From Janthinobacterium sp. Marseille (GTDB lineage: Bacteria > Pseudomonadota > Gammaproteobacteria > Burkholderiales > Burkholderiaceae_D), in assembly GCF_000013625.1 (NCBI RefSeq), contig NC_009659.1, positions 372,001 through 436,000 on the forward strand: DNA of 64,000 bases. Reading direction: 5' to 3'. Both the position numbers and the translations under genes were made by a program. Below, in pieces: positions 1 through 9,538 of this stretch. A model generated the notes under the pieces. The model was not told the DNA's origin, searched no databases, and worked only from the letters and a program-made list of their open reading frames with translations. Position 1 is the first letter of the stretch. Each line of letters starts with the position of its first letter.

Positions 1-1115
1 TGGATTCACTGATCCCGACGCTGCAAAACCTGAAGAACCTGAAAGGCCCGCAATTCCTGCACGTGGTGACACGCAAGGGACAGGGCTATAAATTGGCCGA
101 AGCCGACCCTGTGCTGTATCACGGTCCGGGTAAATTCGATCCGGCCGAAGGCATCAAGCCGAGCACCGCCAAGAAAGTCACTTACACCAGCGTGTTCGGC
201 GACTGGTTGTGCGATATGGCTGCGGCCGATAAACGCCTGGTCGGCATCACGCCGGCGATGCGTGAAGGTTCCGGCATGGTTGAATTCGAACGTCGCTTCC
301 CGGATCGCTATTACGATGTCGGTATCGCGGAACAGCATGCTGTGACCTTTGCCGCCGGTATGGCATGCGAAGGCTTGAAACCGGTGGTCGCAATTTATTC
401 GACTTTCCTGCAACGTGGTTACGATCAGTTGATCCACGACGTCGCCCTGCAAAACCTGGATGTGACTTTTGCGCTGGATCGTTCCGGCCTGGTCGGTGCC
501 GACGGCGCGACCCATGCCGGTAATTACGACATCGCATATCTGCGCTGCATCCCGAATATGGTGGTGATGGCGGCATCGGATGAAAACGAATGTCGCCAGA
601 TGTTATCGACCGGCTTCGATTATCAGGGACCCGCTGCCGTACGTTATCCGCGTGGTGGTGGCATTGGTGCCAAGGTCGGCACTGACCTCGCGACGATTCC
701 ACTCGGTACCGGCGAAATCAAGCGCGAAGGCAAGGGTATTGCCATCCTCGCTTTCGGCACTATGGTCGCACCGAGCCTGAGTGCTGGTGAAGAGCTGGAC
801 GCGACGGTTGCCAATATGCGTTTCATCAAACCGCTGGATGTGGAATTGCTCAAGCGCCTGGCGGCGACTCATGATGCATTGGTCACGGTGGAAGAAGGTT
901 CCATTATGGGCGGTGCCGGTGCGGCAGTGGCGGAAGCCATGGCGGCGGCAGGTATCGTCAAGCCATTATTGAATCTGGGTTTGCCGGATCAATTTATCGA
1001 TCACGGTGATGCAGGCAAACTGCTCGCCTTGTGCGGACTGGATGCCGCCGGTATCGCCACTTCGATTCGCAAGCGTTTCGGCAAAGACCAGCCACGCCTA
1101 GTCGTCAATCAGTAA
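1..1115 (+). CDS. dxs: 1-deoxy-D-xylulose-5-phosphate synthase (3' part)
   Basis: The frame is already open at base 3 and runs to the TAA at 1113-1115, so about 370 C-terminal residues are present and roughly 250 N-terminal ones lie outside the window. Dxs condenses pyruvate and glyceraldehyde-3-phosphate with thiamine diphosphate, the first step of the MEP isoprenoid pathway. Visible are the pyrimidine-binding transketolase domain with the GIAEQHA motif (the Glu that activates thiamine, near 330) and the C-terminal transketolase domain (YPRGGG, then VTVEEGS). folE2 follows after 52 bp on the same strand, probably in one transcript. Confidence 0.95.
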   Translation, partial: DSLIPTLQNLKNLKGPQFLHVVTRKGQGYKLAEADPVLYHGPGKFDPAEGIKPSTAKKVTYTSVFGDWLCDMAAADKRLVGITPAMREGSGMVEFERRFPDRYYDVGIAEQHAVTFAAGMACEGLKPVVAIYSTFLQRGYDQLIHDVALQNLDVTFALDRSGLVGADGATHAGNYDIAYLRCIPNMVVMAASDENECRQMLSTGFDYQGPAAVRYPRGGGIGAKVGTDLATIPLGTGEIKREGKGIAILAFGTMVAPSLSAGEELDATVANMRFIKPLDVELLKRLAATHDALVTVEEGSIMGGAGAAVAEAMAAAGIVKPLLNLGLPDQFIDHGDAGKLLALCGLDAAGIATSIRKRFGKDQPRLVVNQ

Positions 1116-1167
1116 GTCATGCTTCTGTGCGGCGCCGCAATGGCGCCGCCTATTTTAAGGTTCAGCA

Positions 1168-1974
1168 ATGAATACTCGCGATCCCGGCCTGGCGGCCATC
1201 CCCGATGTACAAGCCACTCCTGATACCCGTCGCATTGCAATCCAGCGCGTCGGCGTCAAAGGCGTGCGTTATCCATTGACGGTGAAAACCCTGTCCGGCG
1301 TGCAGCCCTCGGTTGGAACCTGGAATATGTATGTGCATCTGGCGGAAGAGCAAAAGGGCACGCATATGTCGCGCTTCATTGCGCTGCTGGAAGAGAATAC
1401 GCAGGCACTGGATGTCAATGTGTTCGGCGGGATGATACGCAAGATGCTGGCCTTGCTGGAAGCCGATGCCGGTCGCATTGAAGTGTCTTTCCCTTACTTC
1501 ATCAATAAAACCGCACCGGTATCCGGCGTGCAAAGCCTGATGGATTATGAAGTCGGTTTTAACGGTGAGATCAAAAACGGCAAGCTGGAAATTACCCTGA
1601 AGGTATTGGTGCCGGTCACCAGCCTGTGCCCTTGCTCGAAAAAGATTTCCGCCTACGGTGCACACAACCAGCGCTCGCACATCACGGTGCAGGCTTTGCT
1701 GGCTGATGATCTGGTGGTGGAAGAGTTGATCGCGCAAATCGAAGCGCAGGCATCATGTGAGTTGTTTGGTTTGCTGAAACGCCCGGATGAAAAGTATGTG
1801 ACCGAGCGCGCTTACGACAATCCGAAATTTGTCGAGGACCTGGTGCGTGATGTGGCGGTGATGTTAAACAATGAAGCGCGCGTGCTGGCTTATACGCTGG
1901 AAGCGGAAAACTTTGAGTCTATCCATAATCACTCGGCGTATGCCTTGATTGAATTGGATAAACGCCTGGCTTGA
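1168..1974 (+). CDS. folE2: GTP cyclohydrolase IB (FolE2 type)
   Basis: A 268-residue protein of the FolE2 family, which converts GTP to 7,8-dihydroneopterin triphosphate for folate and related pterins, replacing the zinc-dependent FolE. The family signature is clear: [10 protein letters not shown] with Cys154 and Cys156 and the following GAHNQRSH segment, which supply metal and substrate ligands, then the acidic [16 protein letters not shown] block. Length is normal. It sits directly behind dxs, an order I know from other Burkholderiales. A strong hairpin terminator follows the stop. Confidence 0.93.
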   Translation: MNTRDPGLAAIPDVQATPDTRRIAIQRVGVKGVRYPLTVKTLSGVQPSVGTWNMYVHLAEEQKGTHMSRFIALLEENTQALDVNVFGGMIRKMLALLEADAGRIEVSFPYFINKTAPVSGVQSLMDYEVGFNGEIKNGKLEITLKVLVPVTSLCPCSKKISAYGAHNQRSHITVQALLADDLVVEELIAQIEAQASCELFGLLKRPDEKYVTERAYDNPKFVEDLVRDVAVMLNNEARVLAYTLEAENFESIHNHSAYALIELDKRLA

Positions 1975-1988
1975 ATTTGTCCCTGTTT

Positions 1989-2029
1989 AAAAAAATGCCG
2001 TTCAGTGTTTGCGCTGAACGGCATTTTTT
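1989..2029. terminator. bidirectional intrinsic terminator
   Basis: A perfect 16-bp inverted repeat (arms read AAAAAATGCCGTTCAG and its complement) with an 8-base loop and A/T runs on both sides. It separates the convergent folE2 and cobalamin adenosyltransferase genes. Confidence 0.92.
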
Positions 2030-2044
2030 ATTGGCTGGCGAACA

Positions 2045-2608
2045 TCAGGATGCAATATCCCTGACCCTGTCCTTTTCCCATAATACGTCGCCGCCACCGG
2101 CATAACGGTTCAATACCCGCGACAAGACAAACATCAAATCCGACAGGCGATTCATATACTGGCGCGGATTGTCATTAATCTTTTCTGCCTTGCCGAGGCT
2201 GACGATGGTACGTTCGGCACGCCGGCATACGGTACGGCAAATGTGCGCTTGTGACGCCGCACGCGAGCCTGCCGGCAGGATGAACTCCTTCAGTGGCGGC
2301 AAGGTACTGTTGTACTTGGCCAGCAAGCCATCCAGCCGCGCGACTTGTTCATCGTGAATCAGCGTGTAGCCGGGGATGCAGATTTCGCCGCCCAGATCGA
2401 ATAAGTCGTGCTGTATCGAAATCAATTCCTCGCGCAGGGCCGCCGGCAAGTCCTCACACAACAGCAAGCCCAGGTGGGAATTCAATTCATCCACATCGCC
2501 CATTGCATGGATGCGCAAGGCATCCTTGTCGACGCGGCTGCCGTCGCCCAATCCGGTCGTGCCCTTGTCGCCGGTACGTGTTGCGATCTTTGAAAGTCGG
2601 TTACCCAT
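2045..2608 (-). CDS. Cob(I)alamin adenosyltransferase, PduO type
   Basis: A 187-residue PduO-type ATP:cob(I)alamin adenosyltransferase, which makes adenosylcobalamin from reduced cobalamin. The N-terminal ATP site TRTGDKGTTGLGDG (residues 10-23), the VCRRAERTIV helix and the closing NRLSDLMFVLSR motif are all present. The open frame extends 33 codons further upstream, but the family normally begins with the MGNRLSKI-type start, so I place the start at 2608. It is transcribed away from the LysR gene at 2835. Confidence 0.9.
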   Translation of the reverse strand: MGNRLSKIATRTGDKGTTGLGDGSRVDKDALRIHAMGDVDELNSHLGLLLCEDLPAALREELISIQHDLFDLGGEICIPGYTLIHDEQVARLDGLLAKYNSTLPPLKEFILPAGSRAASQAHICRTVCRRAERTIVSLGKAEKINDNPRQYMNRLSDLMFVLSRVLNRYAGGGDVLWEKDRVRDIAS

Positions 2609-2834
2609 GGAATAAGAATCGAAAGTGGAGGGAAGCTGTGAGGATACGGTAAAACGGCGGGCACGAAGTTGGATCCGGAGCGCACATAGTCCCGTTTTGC
2701 AGCGCAAAAGAGTGTAATGTTGTGAAAGTATTACTTTTGTCTGGATTCAGCTGCCTTAAAACAAGTACTTGCTCGATAAGAAGCCGGTGAAACCGGTAAA
2801 ATCATGCCTTGATAACCGAAGATTGATTGACGTA

Positions 2835-3731
2835 ATGGCAATAAGACTTCCACCTGTGCATGCCTTGTCCGCTTTTGAAGCCGCAGCACGCCATGGCTCG
2901 TTTGCGATTGCAGCAGAAGAGCTGTGTATTACGCCCTCGGCGTTTTCCCATCGTATCCGCCTGCTGGAAGAATTCGTCGGCGAACGCCTGTTTTTGCGTG
3001 ACGGCCGCAGCGTCAGCCTGACCGAGTTTGGACGCCGCTATCTGGACGTGGTGCGCGATGCCTTGCGTTCGCTGGCCGATTTCCCCTTGCCGCATCGTCA
3101 TCCGCTGGCCCAGCCGCGCGTCAAGATCACGGTTCCGCCCACCTTCGCCCGTTATCTCTTCCTGCCGCACCTGGCCGATTTCACCGCGCTGTATCCGGAT
3201 ATCACGATAGAGGTTTTCCTCTCGGTACCCTTGTACGACATGGCTTTGTCAGAGACCGACCTGGAGATACGCTTCGGGGCCGGCAAGTATCCGGATACCA
3301 CCACCGAGAAGTTGTTTGAAGAACCGGTATTCCCGGTTGTCAGCCCGGCTTACCTGGAAAAAATCGGTGGCCTGAAAACCCCTGCCGACCTGCAAAAAGC
3401 GCAATTGCTGCGCTCCGCGCTGGAGCCATGGCAGGCGTGGTTCGAAGTGGCCGGCCTGGATTGGCCGGAGCCGGCGACCGGCCTGCGTATCGATGATCTC
3501 GGCCTGCTGCTGGAAGCGGTGCGCCACGGTTACGGCGTGGCCCTGACACGCAAGCATTTTGCCGAGGAAATGATTGCCAACGGTGAAGTGGTGCCACTGT
3601 TTGACATACAGTTGACGACGCCACAACATGCCTATTACATGGTCTATGAACAAAGTGTGCGCGAGCGCCCGGAAGTTGTATTGTTCATGAACTGGATGAT
3701 GGAACGGTTTAATATGCAAAGCATGACGTAG
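2835..3731 (+). CDS. LysR-family regulator, GcvA-like
   Basis: A 298-residue LysR-type regulator. An N-terminal winged HTH (AFEAAARHGSFAIAAEELCITPSAFSHRIRLLEE, residues about 10-45) is followed by the effector-binding domain, with the overall look of the GcvA subgroup. The start is the ATG at 2835; longer frames would add an atypical N-terminus. It lies 167 bp before glcD on the same strand, so it is a candidate regulator of the glycolate oxidase genes, though nothing in the sequence proves it. Confidence 0.85.
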   Translation: MAIRLPPVHALSAFEAAARHGSFAIAAEELCITPSAFSHRIRLLEEFVGERLFLRDGRSVSLTEFGRRYLDVVRDALRSLADFPLPHRHPLAQPRVKITVPPTFARYLFLPHLADFTALYPDITIEVFLSVPLYDMALSETDLEIRFGAGKYPDTTTEKLFEEPVFPVVSPAYLEKIGGLKTPADLQKAQLLRSALEPWQAWFEVAGLDWPEPATGLRIDDLGLLLEAVRHGYGVALTRKHFAEEMIANGEVVPLFDIQLTTPQHAYYMVYEQSVRERPEVVLFMNWMMERFNMQSMT

Positions 3732-3898
3732 TGGGCTAATTCTTCACCTCACTGCGTTTTTTCACATCACTTGAATAATTTTCACTCTGGCGGCTAAAGC
3801 TTTCAGTCCAGCCGGGGCGTGCTTTCGTTACACTCTGATCAGACCCTATGCGTCTCTCACTTTGGTAACAGACGCGAAAATTGCAATCAGGATTGATG

Positions 3899-5386
3899 AT
3901 GAATACAACTTCGGCACCTCCATTTACAGCGGCGTACCAGCGCACGGTAGTGGACGCATTGCGTGCCGTACTCCCGGAACGTTGCGTACTCTTCAATGAA
4001 GAAGATACGCGACCTTACGAGTGCGACGGCCTGGCAGCCTATGCCCAATTGCCTATGGTGGTGGTCTTGCCCGACACTGAAGAGCAAGTCATTGCCGCCC
4101 TCAAGGTGTGTAATGCACTCAAAGTACCCATCGTGCCGCGCGGTGCCGGTACCGGTTTATCCGGCGGCGCCTTGCCGATCGCCGATGGCATCGTCCTCTC
4201 GACTGCCCGCCTCAATAAAATTGTTAAAGTCGATGCCTATGCGCGTACTGCCGTGGTGCAGCCGGGCGTACGCAATCTGGCTATCTCCGAAGCGGTAGCG
4301 CCGCTCGGCCTGTACTACGCTCCCGATCCTTCTTCGCAAATCGCCTGCACCATAGGCGGCAACGTCGCGGAAAACTCCGGCGGCGTGCATTGCCTCAAAT
4401 ACGGCCTGACCGTGCATAACGTGATGCGCGTGCGGGTCGTCACGATAGAGGGCGATGTAATCGAACTCGGCAACGCCGCACTGGATGCGCCGGGGCTGGA
4501 TTTGCTGTCGGTCTTCATCGGTTCGGAAGGCATGCTTGGCATGGTCACCGAGGTCACGGTCAAGCTGATCCCAAAACCGAAACTGGCACGGGTGATCCTG
4601 GCGTCCTTCGATGACGTGGTCAAAGGCGGTAATGCCGTTGCCAGCGTGATTGCCGCCGGCATCATTCCGGCCGGGCTGGAAATGATGGACAAGACTTCCT
4701 CGCGCATGGTCGAGCCTTTCGTCAAGGCCGGTTACGACATTGATGCCGAAGCGATCCTGCTGTGCGAATCGGATGGCATACCGGAAGAAGTTGACGAAGA
4801 AATCGCCCGCATGACCGAAGTGCTCAAGCATTCAGGCGCGACCGCGATTGCGGTGTCACAAAACGAAGCCGAGCGCCTGCGTTTTTGGTCGGGGCGCAAG
4901 AATGCCTTCCCGGCAGCCGGACGTATCTCGCCCGATTACTACTGTATCGACGGCACCATCCCGCGCCGCAGCCTGGCAGATGTATTGCTCGGCATCGCGC
5001 AAATGGAAGTCAAATACGGTCTGCGTTGCGCCAATGTATTCCACGCTGGCGATGGTAATTTGCATCCCCTGATTTTGTTCGACGCCAACCAGGAAGGTGA
5101 ATTCCACCGTGCCGAATTGTTTGGTGCGGAAATCCTGGAGATGTGCGTTGCCGTCGGCGGCACCATTACTGGCGAACACGGTGTCGGTCTGGAAAAAATC
5201 AACCAGATGTGCGTGCAGTTTTCGCGTGCCGAAATCGATGCTTTCCTGGCAGTCAAACGTGCCTTCGATCCGGTCTCTTTGCTGAATCCGACCAAGGCAA
5301 TTCCAACGCTGCAGCGCTGTGCCGAGTACGGCAAGATGCACGTCAAACGCGGGATGCTGAAGTTTCCCGATTTGCCGCGTTTTTAA
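3899..5386 (+). CDS. glcD: Glycolate oxidase, FAD-linked subunit
   Basis: About 495 residues, the FAD subunit of the membrane-associated glycolate dehydrogenase GlcDEF that oxidises glycolate (and D-lactate) to glyoxylate. The PCMH-type FAD fold is shown by VPRGAGTGLSGGAL and IGGNVAENSGG; the C-terminal FAD-oxidase domain carries the typical HAGDGNLHP and GEHGVGLEK motifs. Of two adjacent ATGs, 3899 is best placed behind AGGA at 3889-3892. glcE follows after 28 bp. Length matches the E. coli protein. Confidence 0.94.
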   Translation: MNTTSAPPFTAAYQRTVVDALRAVLPERCVLFNEEDTRPYECDGLAAYAQLPMVVVLPDTEEQVIAALKVCNALKVPIVPRGAGTGLSGGALPIADGIVLSTARLNKIVKVDAYARTAVVQPGVRNLAISEAVAPLGLYYAPDPSSQIACTIGGNVAENSGGVHCLKYGLTVHNVMRVRVVTIEGDVIELGNAALDAPGLDLLSVFIGSEGMLGMVTEVTVKLIPKPKLARVILASFDDVVKGGNAVASVIAAGIIPAGLEMMDKTSSRMVEPFVKAGYDIDAEAILLCESDGIPEEVDEEIARMTEVLKHSGATAIAVSQNEAERLRFWSGRKNAFPAAGRISPDYYCIDGTIPRRSLADVLLGIAQMEVKYGLRCANVFHAGDGNLHPLILFDANQEGEFHRAELFGAEILEMCVAVGGTITGEHGVGLEKINQMCVQFSRAEIDAFLAVKRAFDPVSLLNPTKAIPTLQRCAEYGKMHVKRGMLKFPDLPRF

Positions 5387-5414
5387 GCGCGGTTTCAGAT
5401 TTTCCAAGGCCAGA

Positions 5415-6470
5415 ATGGAACAGGTAATCGAACAATTTAAAGAGCGCATCCTCGCTGCCGCCAGCAATAAGCAGCCTTTGCGCATACGTGGTGGCGGTAC
5501 CAAGGATTGGTATGGCCAGACTCCGGTGGGCGAGTTGCTGGATACGCGTGCCTATAGCGGTGTAGTGGCTTACGACCCGACCGAACTGGTCATTACTGTG
5601 CGTAGCGGTACGCCATTGGCCGAAGTTGAAGCCATCCTCGCCGAACAAAACCAGATGCTGGCTTTCGAGCCACCGCATTTCGGTCCGGGTGCAACAATCG
5701 GCGGCATGGTAGCCAGCGGCTTGTCCGGTCCGGGCCGTGTTGCGGTCGGTGCCACGCGTGACTTCGTGCTGGGTGCGGTGCTGATGGATGGCAAGGGTGA
5801 GTCCCTGCACTTCGGCGGGCAGGTGATGAAGAACGTCGCCGGCTACGATGTATCGCGCATGCTGGCCGGTTCCCTCGGCACCCTGGGTTTGTTGCTGGAA
5901 TTATCGGTCAAGGTATTGCCGAAGCCCTACGCGCAAACCAGCTTGCGCCTCGAAATGGATGAGAAGGATGCGATTCGCCGTTTGAATGAGTGGGGTGGCC
6001 AGCCTTTGCCTATCTCCGCCAGTGCCTGGTGCGACGGTGCGCTGATGGTGCGTTTGTCCGGTGCGAAAGCGGCGCTGGCGGCGGCGCAGCAAACCATAGG
6101 CGGCGAAGAAGTCGATGGCGATGATTTCTGGATCGCGATGCGTGAGCAGAGCAATGAATTCTTTACACAATCGGATGTACTGTGGCGTTTGTCCGTACCG
6201 TCGACGACTGCGCCGATCGCGCTGAATGGACAGCAACTGATCGAATGGGGCGGCGCACAGCGCTGGCTGCGTAGCAATGAAAGTGCGGAGACCATACGTA
6301 CCGCGGCCGCACTGGCCGGCGGTCATGCGACCTTGTTCCGCGGCGGTGACAAAGCGGTAGGTGTATTCCATCCGCTGCCACCGGCGCTGGGTCGTATCCA
6401 CCAAAACATGAAAAACAATTTTGACCCTGACGGTATTTTCAATCCGGGTCGTATGTATGCGCAGTATTAA
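5415..6470 (+). CDS. glcE: Glycolate oxidase, FAD-binding subunit
   Basis: A 351-residue second FAD-binding subunit of glycolate oxidase. It has only the FAD-binding half of the GlcD fold (RGGGTKDWYG near residue 25, PGATIGGMVASGLSGPGR near 95) and lacks the long C-terminal oxidase domain, as GlcE does. It sits between glcD and glcF with gaps of 28 and 43 bp, so the three are surely co-transcribed. Confidence 0.93.
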   Translation: MEQVIEQFKERILAAASNKQPLRIRGGGTKDWYGQTPVGELLDTRAYSGVVAYDPTELVITVRSGTPLAEVEAILAEQNQMLAFEPPHFGPGATIGGMVASGLSGPGRVAVGATRDFVLGAVLMDGKGESLHFGGQVMKNVAGYDVSRMLAGSLGTLGLLLELSVKVLPKPYAQTSLRLEMDEKDAIRRLNEWGGQPLPISASAWCDGALMVRLSGAKAALAAAQQTIGGEEVDGDDFWIAMREQSNEFFTQSDVLWRLSVPSTTAPIALNGQQLIEWGGAQRWLRSNESAETIRTAAALAGGHATLFRGGDKAVGVFHPLPPALGRIHQNMKNNFDPDGIFNPGRMYAQY

Positions 6471-6513
6471 TTGCCGCTACCGTAGCAAGACTTTCAGAAG
6501 ATTGTAGGAATCA

Positions 6514-7746
6514 ATGCAAACCAACTTAGCCGATTTCATCAAAGATACCCGCGAAGGCCATGAGGCTGACGCGATTCTGCGCAGCTGTGTGCATTGCGGA
6601 TTTTGTACCGCCACTTGCCCGACCTATCAGTTGCTGGGCGATGAGTTGGACGGCCCGCGCGGTCGTATCTATCTGATCAAGCAAGTACTGGAAGGCAAGA
6701 AGCCAACCGCGAAAACCCAGTTGCATCTGGATCGATGCCTGACTTGTCGCAATTGCGAAACCACTTGTCCATCCGGCGTGAAGTATGGTCGCCTGATCGA
6801 TATCGGCCGCAAGGTGGTGGAAGACCAGGTGCCGTATTCCTTCTCGCAAAAACTGAAACGTACTGCATTGAAGGAATTGTTGCCGCGTAAATGGTTGTTC
6901 ACACCGGCGATGAAAACCGGCCAGTTGTTCCGTCCGCTATTGCCGCAAGCTCTGCAAAACAAAGTACCGCACCGCGAAAATGCCGGTAGCTGGCCGACCC
7001 GTGACCATGCGCGCAAAATGCTCTTGCTTGATGGTTGCGTGCAACCTGCCATGTCGCCCAATATCAATGCCGCGACTGCGCGCGTACTCGATGCCTTGGG
7101 TGTGCAATTGGTGGTGGCACCGAAAGCCGGTTGCTGTGGTGCGATCCGTCATCATTTGAATGATCATGACGGTGCCCTGGATGATATGCGTCGCAATATC
7201 GATGCATGGTGGCCGCTGGTACAAGCCGGCGCCGAAGCGATTGTCATGACCGCTTCCGGTTGCGGTGCGACCGTCAAGGATTATGGCCATCTGCTGGAGG
7301 CAGACCCGGCCTATGCAGAAAAAGCTGCCGTGATTTCGAGCCTAACGAAAGACCTGAGTGAAATCATGCCGGCCTTTGAAGCTGAGCTGGAAGGCAAGCT
7401 CAATGGCAAGATTTCGAAACGCGTAGCCTACCATCCGCCTTGCACCTTGCAACACGGCCAGCAAATCCGTGGCAAAGTCGAGGGTGTGTTGCGTGCAGTC
7501 GGCGTTGATGTGCAGTTATGTGGCGATAGCCATCTGTGCTGCGGTTCTGCCGGTACCTATTCGGTAATGCAGCCGGAGTTGTCATATCAGTTGCGCGATA
7601 ACAAACTGGCCAAGCTGGCAGAGACCAAGGCAGAGATGATTGTTTCGGCTAACATCGGTTGTCTGACGCACCTGCAATCCGGCACTGATACACCGGTCAA
7701 GCACTGGATAGAGTTGATTGATAGCGCGCTGACAGCAACACACTAA
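6514..7746 (+). CDS. glcF: Glycolate oxidase, iron-sulfur subunit
   Basis: A 410-residue iron-sulfur subunit that passes electrons from the flavin subunits to the quinone pool. Two [4Fe-4S] motifs are visible: Cys25-x2-Cys28-x2-Cys31-x3-Cys35 and Cys75-x2-Cys78-x2-Cys81-x3-Cys85. Two CCG domains follow (GCCGAIRHH and LCCGSAGTYS). It closes the glc operon and is followed by a strong terminator. No malate synthase or GlcG gene follows, unlike the E. coli glc locus; glyoxylate would have to be handled elsewhere, for example by gcl at 45.5 kb. Confidence 0.94.
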   Translation: MQTNLADFIKDTREGHEADAILRSCVHCGFCTATCPTYQLLGDELDGPRGRIYLIKQVLEGKKPTAKTQLHLDRCLTCRNCETTCPSGVKYGRLIDIGRKVVEDQVPYSFSQKLKRTALKELLPRKWLFTPAMKTGQLFRPLLPQALQNKVPHRENAGSWPTRDHARKMLLLDGCVQPAMSPNINAATARVLDALGVQLVVAPKAGCCGAIRHHLNDHDGALDDMRRNIDAWWPLVQAGAEAIVMTASGCGATVKDYGHLLEADPAYAEKAAVISSLTKDLSEIMPAFEAELEGKLNGKISKRVAYHPPCTLQHGQQIRGKVEGVLRAVGVDVQLCGDSHLCCGSAGTYSVMQPELSYQLRDNKLAKLAETKAEMIVSANIGCLTHLQSGTDTPVKHWIELIDSALTATH

Positions 7747-7764
7747 GTAAAGGTTCCTGCAATA

Positions 7765-7803
7765 AAAAACGCTGGCTTACCTCACGGTATTGCCAGCGTT
7801 TTT
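7765..7803. terminator. bidirectional intrinsic terminator
   Basis: A perfect 12-bp stem (AAAAACGCTGGC and its complement) around a 15-base loop, with A and T runs on either side. It lies between the convergent glcF and glutathione peroxidase genes. Confidence 0.9.
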
Positions 7804-7818
7804 ACTTGCCGCGAAAGT

Positions 7819-8304
7819 TTATTCCGCCAGCAGTTTATTGATGTCGTCTACCAATTCTTCCGGTTTGGTTTGCGGTGCATAACGTTTGAAAACGGTGCCA
7901 TCCTTGCGTACCAGGAATTTGGTGAAATTCCATTTGATCGCTTCGCTGCCGAGTAGGCCGGGTGCCGCGTGCTTCAGGTATTTGAATAAAGGATCGGCGT
8001 CGTCGCCATTCACATTGATCTTGGCAAAGAGCGGGAAATTCACACCGTAGTTTTTTTCACAGAATGCGCCTATGGTTTCTGCGTCGCCCGGTTCCTGCCC
8101 GCCGAACTGATTACACGGGAAACCCAGTACTTCCACGCCTTTATCGCGGAACTGCTGGTACACCGCTTCCAGCCCCTGGTACTGTGGGGTGAAGCCGCAT
8201 TTGCTGGCGGTATTGACGATCAGCAGCACCTTGTCGCGATATTGCGCCAGATCGACCGGTGCACCGGCCAGGCTGTCGGCCTTGAAGTCATAGACCTTGC
8301 TCAT
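7819..8304 (-). CDS. Glutathione peroxidase family thiol peroxidase
   Basis: A 161-residue peroxidase of the BtuE/Gpx family that reduces peroxides using glutathione or thioredoxin. The peroxidatic residue is Cys36 in NTASKCGFTPQ (cysteine, not selenocysteine). The catalytic Gln of FPCNQFGGQEPG and the Trp/Asn of IKWNFTKF complete the active site. Its start codon overlaps the pilU stop by four bases (ATGA), so it is probably translated from the pilU message, an unusual partner for a pilus gene. Confidence 0.93.
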   Translation of the reverse strand: MSKVYDFKADSLAGAPVDLAQYRDKVLLIVNTASKCGFTPQYQGLEAVYQQFRDKGVEVLGFPCNQFGGQEPGDAETIGAFCEKNYGVNFPLFAKINVNGDDADPLFKYLKHAAPGLLGSEAIKWNFTKFLVRKDGTVFKRYAPQTKPEELVDDINKLLAE

Positions 8305-9437
8305 ACTATCCCCAGGTGTTCGGTACCTTTGCTCAAATCACGATTCTGCGCTTCCTTGCCATTGAGCTTGATTGACAGGCGCAAATCGTTGACCGAATCT
8401 GCGTTGCGCAAAGCGTCTTCATAAGAAATCTTTCCGGCTTCATACAAATCGAACAAGGCTTGATCGAAAGTTTGCATGCCGAGTTCGCGCGACTTTTTCA
8501 TGATTTCCTTGATTTCATGTACATCGCCCTTGAAGATCAAATCGGAAACCAGTGGCGAGTTCAGCATGATCTCGACTGCGACACAGCGTCCCTTGGTATC
8601 TTTCAGCGGGATCAGGCGCTGCGAAATCATGGCCTTCAAGTTCAGCGACAAGTCCATCAACAACTGTTGGCGACGTTCTTCCGGGAAGAAGTTGACGATA
8701 CGATCCAGTGCCTGGTTCGAACTGTTTGCATGCATGGTGGCGAGGCAAAGGTGGCCGGTTTCGGCAAAGGCGATCGCATAGTCCATGGTTTCACGGTCAC
8801 GAATCTCACCGATGAAAATAACATCAGGAGCCTGACGCAGCGTGTTCTTCAGTGCCACGCCCCAGCCATCGGTATCGACACCGATTTCACGTTGCGTGAT
8901 GACGCAGTTTTTATGCGGGTGTACGTACTCGACCGGGTCTTCGATCGTGATGATGTGGCCGAAGCTGTGTTCATTGCGGTGGCCTATCATCGCCGCCAGC
9001 GTAGTTGATTTGCCGGAGCCGGTAGCGCCAACCATGATCACCAGGCCGCGCTTGGTCATCACGATATCTTTCAAGGTTTCCGGCACACCCAGTGCTTCTA
9101 TGCTGGGGATGGCGGTGGTGATGGTACGTACCACCATGCCAACCCGGCCTTGCTGTACAAAGGCCGAAACACGGAAGCGACCGATACCGCCGGGGCTGAT
9201 CGCGAAATTGCATTCCTTGGTGGCTTCGAACTCGGCTGCCTGCTTGTCGCTCATGATGGCGCGTGCCAATTCAATCGTATGGGCGGCGGTCAGCGGCTGG
9301 TTGGAGACTTGCGTCATCTTGCCGTCGATCTTGAATGCAGGCGGGAAGTCAGCGGTGATAAAAAGATCGGAGCCGTTCTTGCTCAGCATCAGGCGCAGCA
9401 AGTCGTACATGAATTTAGTGGCTTGATCGCGTTCCAT
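8301..9437 (-). CDS. pilU: Type IV pilus retraction accessory ATPase PilU
   Basis: A 378-residue PilT-like AAA+ ATPase. Walker A is GATGSGKST, the Walker B region is DVIFIGEIRD, and the Asp-box and His-box segments are present. Unlike PilT it lacks the AIRNLIRE motif: the equivalent region reads LNSPLVSDLIFKGDVHEIKE, which marks it as PilU, a helper of PilT in pilus retraction. It lies 101 bp downstream of pilT and overlaps the gpx start by four bases. Confidence 0.93.
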   Translation of the reverse strand: MERDQATKFMYDLLRLMLSKNGSDLFITADFPPAFKIDGKMTQVSNQPLTAAHTIELARAIMSDKQAAEFEATKECNFAISPGGIGRFRVSAFVQQGRVGMVVRTITTAIPSIEALGVPETLKDIVMTKRGLVIMVGATGSGKSTTLAAMIGHRNEHSFGHIITIEDPVEYVHPHKNCVITQREIGVDTDGWGVALKNTLRQAPDVIFIGEIRDRETMDYAIAFAETGHLCLATMHANSSNQALDRIVNFFPEERRQQLLMDLSLNLKAMISQRLIPLKDTKGRCVAVEIMLNSPLVSDLIFKGDVHEIKEIMKKSRELGMQTFDQALFDLYEAGKISYEDALRNADSVNDLRLSIKLNGKEAQNRDLSKGTEHLGIV

Positions 9438-9538
9438 AGTGACTCTTCCTTGTCTAATTCTTCAGCCGTAAAGCTTGTTAAGCAGCCACACCTTGCGGCT
9501 TGCAAGCCGTCCAGAGCATGCTTTGCGAAATGCCGTCG

